Of a stretch of 38,167 bases of DNA, positions 37,738 through 38,167 are shown piece after piece. Numbering within the stretch: the first letter of the stretch is position 1; every line of letters starts with the position of its first letter. Made by a program: the position numbers and the translations under genes. The stretch spans positions 29,698 through 67,864 of the forward strand of contig ONEK01000020.1 in assembly GCA_900316855.1 (NCBI GenBank), read 5' to 3'. The DNA is from an uncultured Lachnospiraceae bacterium. GTDB taxonomy: Bacteria > Bacillota > Clostridia > Lachnospirales > Lachnospiraceae. The notes below the pieces were generated by a model. The model ran no database searches and had not been told where the DNA came from. It saw only the letters and a list, made by a program, of their open reading frames with translations.

Positions 37738-38167
37738 TCGTTGTTTCGGATACCACTCCTATTATCTCCCTTCTGAAGGCGGACCGCCTGGATTTGCTGG
37801 AAAAATTGTTTGGAGAGGTGCTCATCCCGGATGGCGTTTATTTGGAGCTTGTTTCAAACTCTGCGTTTCAGGAGGAGGCAGTCAAGATCCGGGTATGTCC
37901 ATTCATCAGGAGAGTGTCTGTACCGCAGGATGATTCCCTGACAATGCTTCGCCGGGCGACGGGCCTGGACCTTGGTGAAAGTGAGGCTATCTATTATGCC
38001 GATGTTAATGCCGTAGATCTGCTATTGATGGATGAGGTGGCTTTGTTGTTTAAAAGTATTGCGAAGTACAACATTCGGCCGGCAGAGCCGGCCCGGGTGA
38101 GCCATCACCCACTACCTGATGTTACTCAGGCTGCATTCTTCATCTCAACCGTCCTGTACAGATACGC
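37734..38167 (+). pseudogene. DUF3368 PIN-domain toxin, 3' part apparently replaced by an inserted element
   Basis: It begins with GTG and reads VVSDTTPIISLLKADRLDLL (first PIN Asp), LFGEVLIPDGVYLELVS and LRRATGLDLGESEAIYYADV (Glu of the active site), then LLLMDE (38031-38036). PIN toxins of this family then continue with an Arg-rich helix and a GTIG-type block; here the sequence becomes VALLFKSIAKYNIRPAEPAR and loses all similarity, while the DNA turns into a series of hairpins. The frame stays open to the window edge. PIN toxins are metal-dependent RNases. The coding part after about 38037 is judged foreign, so the toxin is probably inactive. Confidence 0.6.
38037..38167 (-). mobile_element. 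End of an inserted element, possibly IS200/IS605-type with hairpins
   Basis: Three consecutive hairpins lie at 38077-38093 (GGCCGGC-AGA-GCCGGCC), 38095-38110 (GGGTGA-GCCA-TCACCC) and 38115-38130 (CCTGA-TGTTAC-TCAGG). On the - strand a frame entering from the right reads AYLYRTVEMKNAA and stops at about 38126, just before the hairpins. A gene end followed by stacked hairpins is how IS200/IS605 right ends (and TnpB guide-RNA scaffolds) look, but the element family could not be verified and the other end is outside the window. Confidence 0.4.

Overview
The window reads as chromosomal DNA from a fairly GC-rich, low-GC-lineage Gram-positive (Bacillota), most likely a gut Clostridia of the Lachnospiraceae type. 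The reasons are LicD, DUF4422 and DUF6056 proteins, a CDP-polyol/TagF-type glycan locus, a Dlt-like module, a bile salt hydrolase, and strong GGAGG-type ribosome binding sites. No rRNA, tRNA or CRISPR array was found. The taxonomic call is inference from gene content.

Layout. (1) 1-7300: GDP-mannose supply (manC, manA), a radical SAM/SPASM enzyme, a DUF4422 glycosyltransferase, a LicD phosphotransferase and an IspD/TarI-type cytidylyltransferase. (2) 7343-10833: an apparent interruption, with a reverse-strand DUF6056 membrane protein, a repeat-rich spacer, a GIY-YIG/DUF4357 protein and a nuclease-like pseudogene. (3) 11031-18742: a TagF-type glycerophosphotransferase, an acyltransferase, an ABC-2 permease, a GtrII-type membrane glucosyltransferase, the matching ABC ATPase and an NAD-dependent epimerase. 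(4) 18833-20355: a reverse-strand AAA/DUF4143 ATPase and a small coupled ORF. (5) 20654-26281: a GT4 glycosyltransferase, a GNAT acetyltransferase, a GlmM-type mutase and a second acyltransferase. (6) 26716-33431: a Dlt-like aminoacylation module, with a fold-III PLP decarboxylase, carrier protein and AMP-ligase on +, and SGNH/DltD-like and MBOAT proteins on -. (7) 33676-36854: a second DUF6056 protein and a divergent bile salt hydrolase with a structured leader. (8) 36909-38167: a toxin-antitoxin operon whose PIN toxin appears cut by an element running off the right edge.

How it fits together. ManA and ManC, perhaps with the GlmM-like mutase, supply GDP-mannose. The cytidylyltransferase, LicD and TagF point to phosphodiester-linked substituents as in teichoic acids. 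The ABC pair exports the polymer, GT-C-like membrane proteins (GtrII, two DUF6056) may decorate it outside, and the Dlt-like module probably adds an aminoacyl group.

Most notable: (a) about a dozen otherwise conserved enzymes carry long hydrophilic low-complexity in-frame insertions; (b) the Dlt-like module contains a decarboxylase next to its carrier protein, which recalls the butirosin BtrJ/BtrI/BtrK loading logic; (c) a hairpin leader with a 25-nt identical core precedes at least two genes of the glycan locus, with relatives at two more places; (d) several independent tandem-repeat arrays (52, 33 and 75 bp periods) sit between genes; (e) a perfect consensus promoter is followed by a terminator in the bile salt hydrolase leader.
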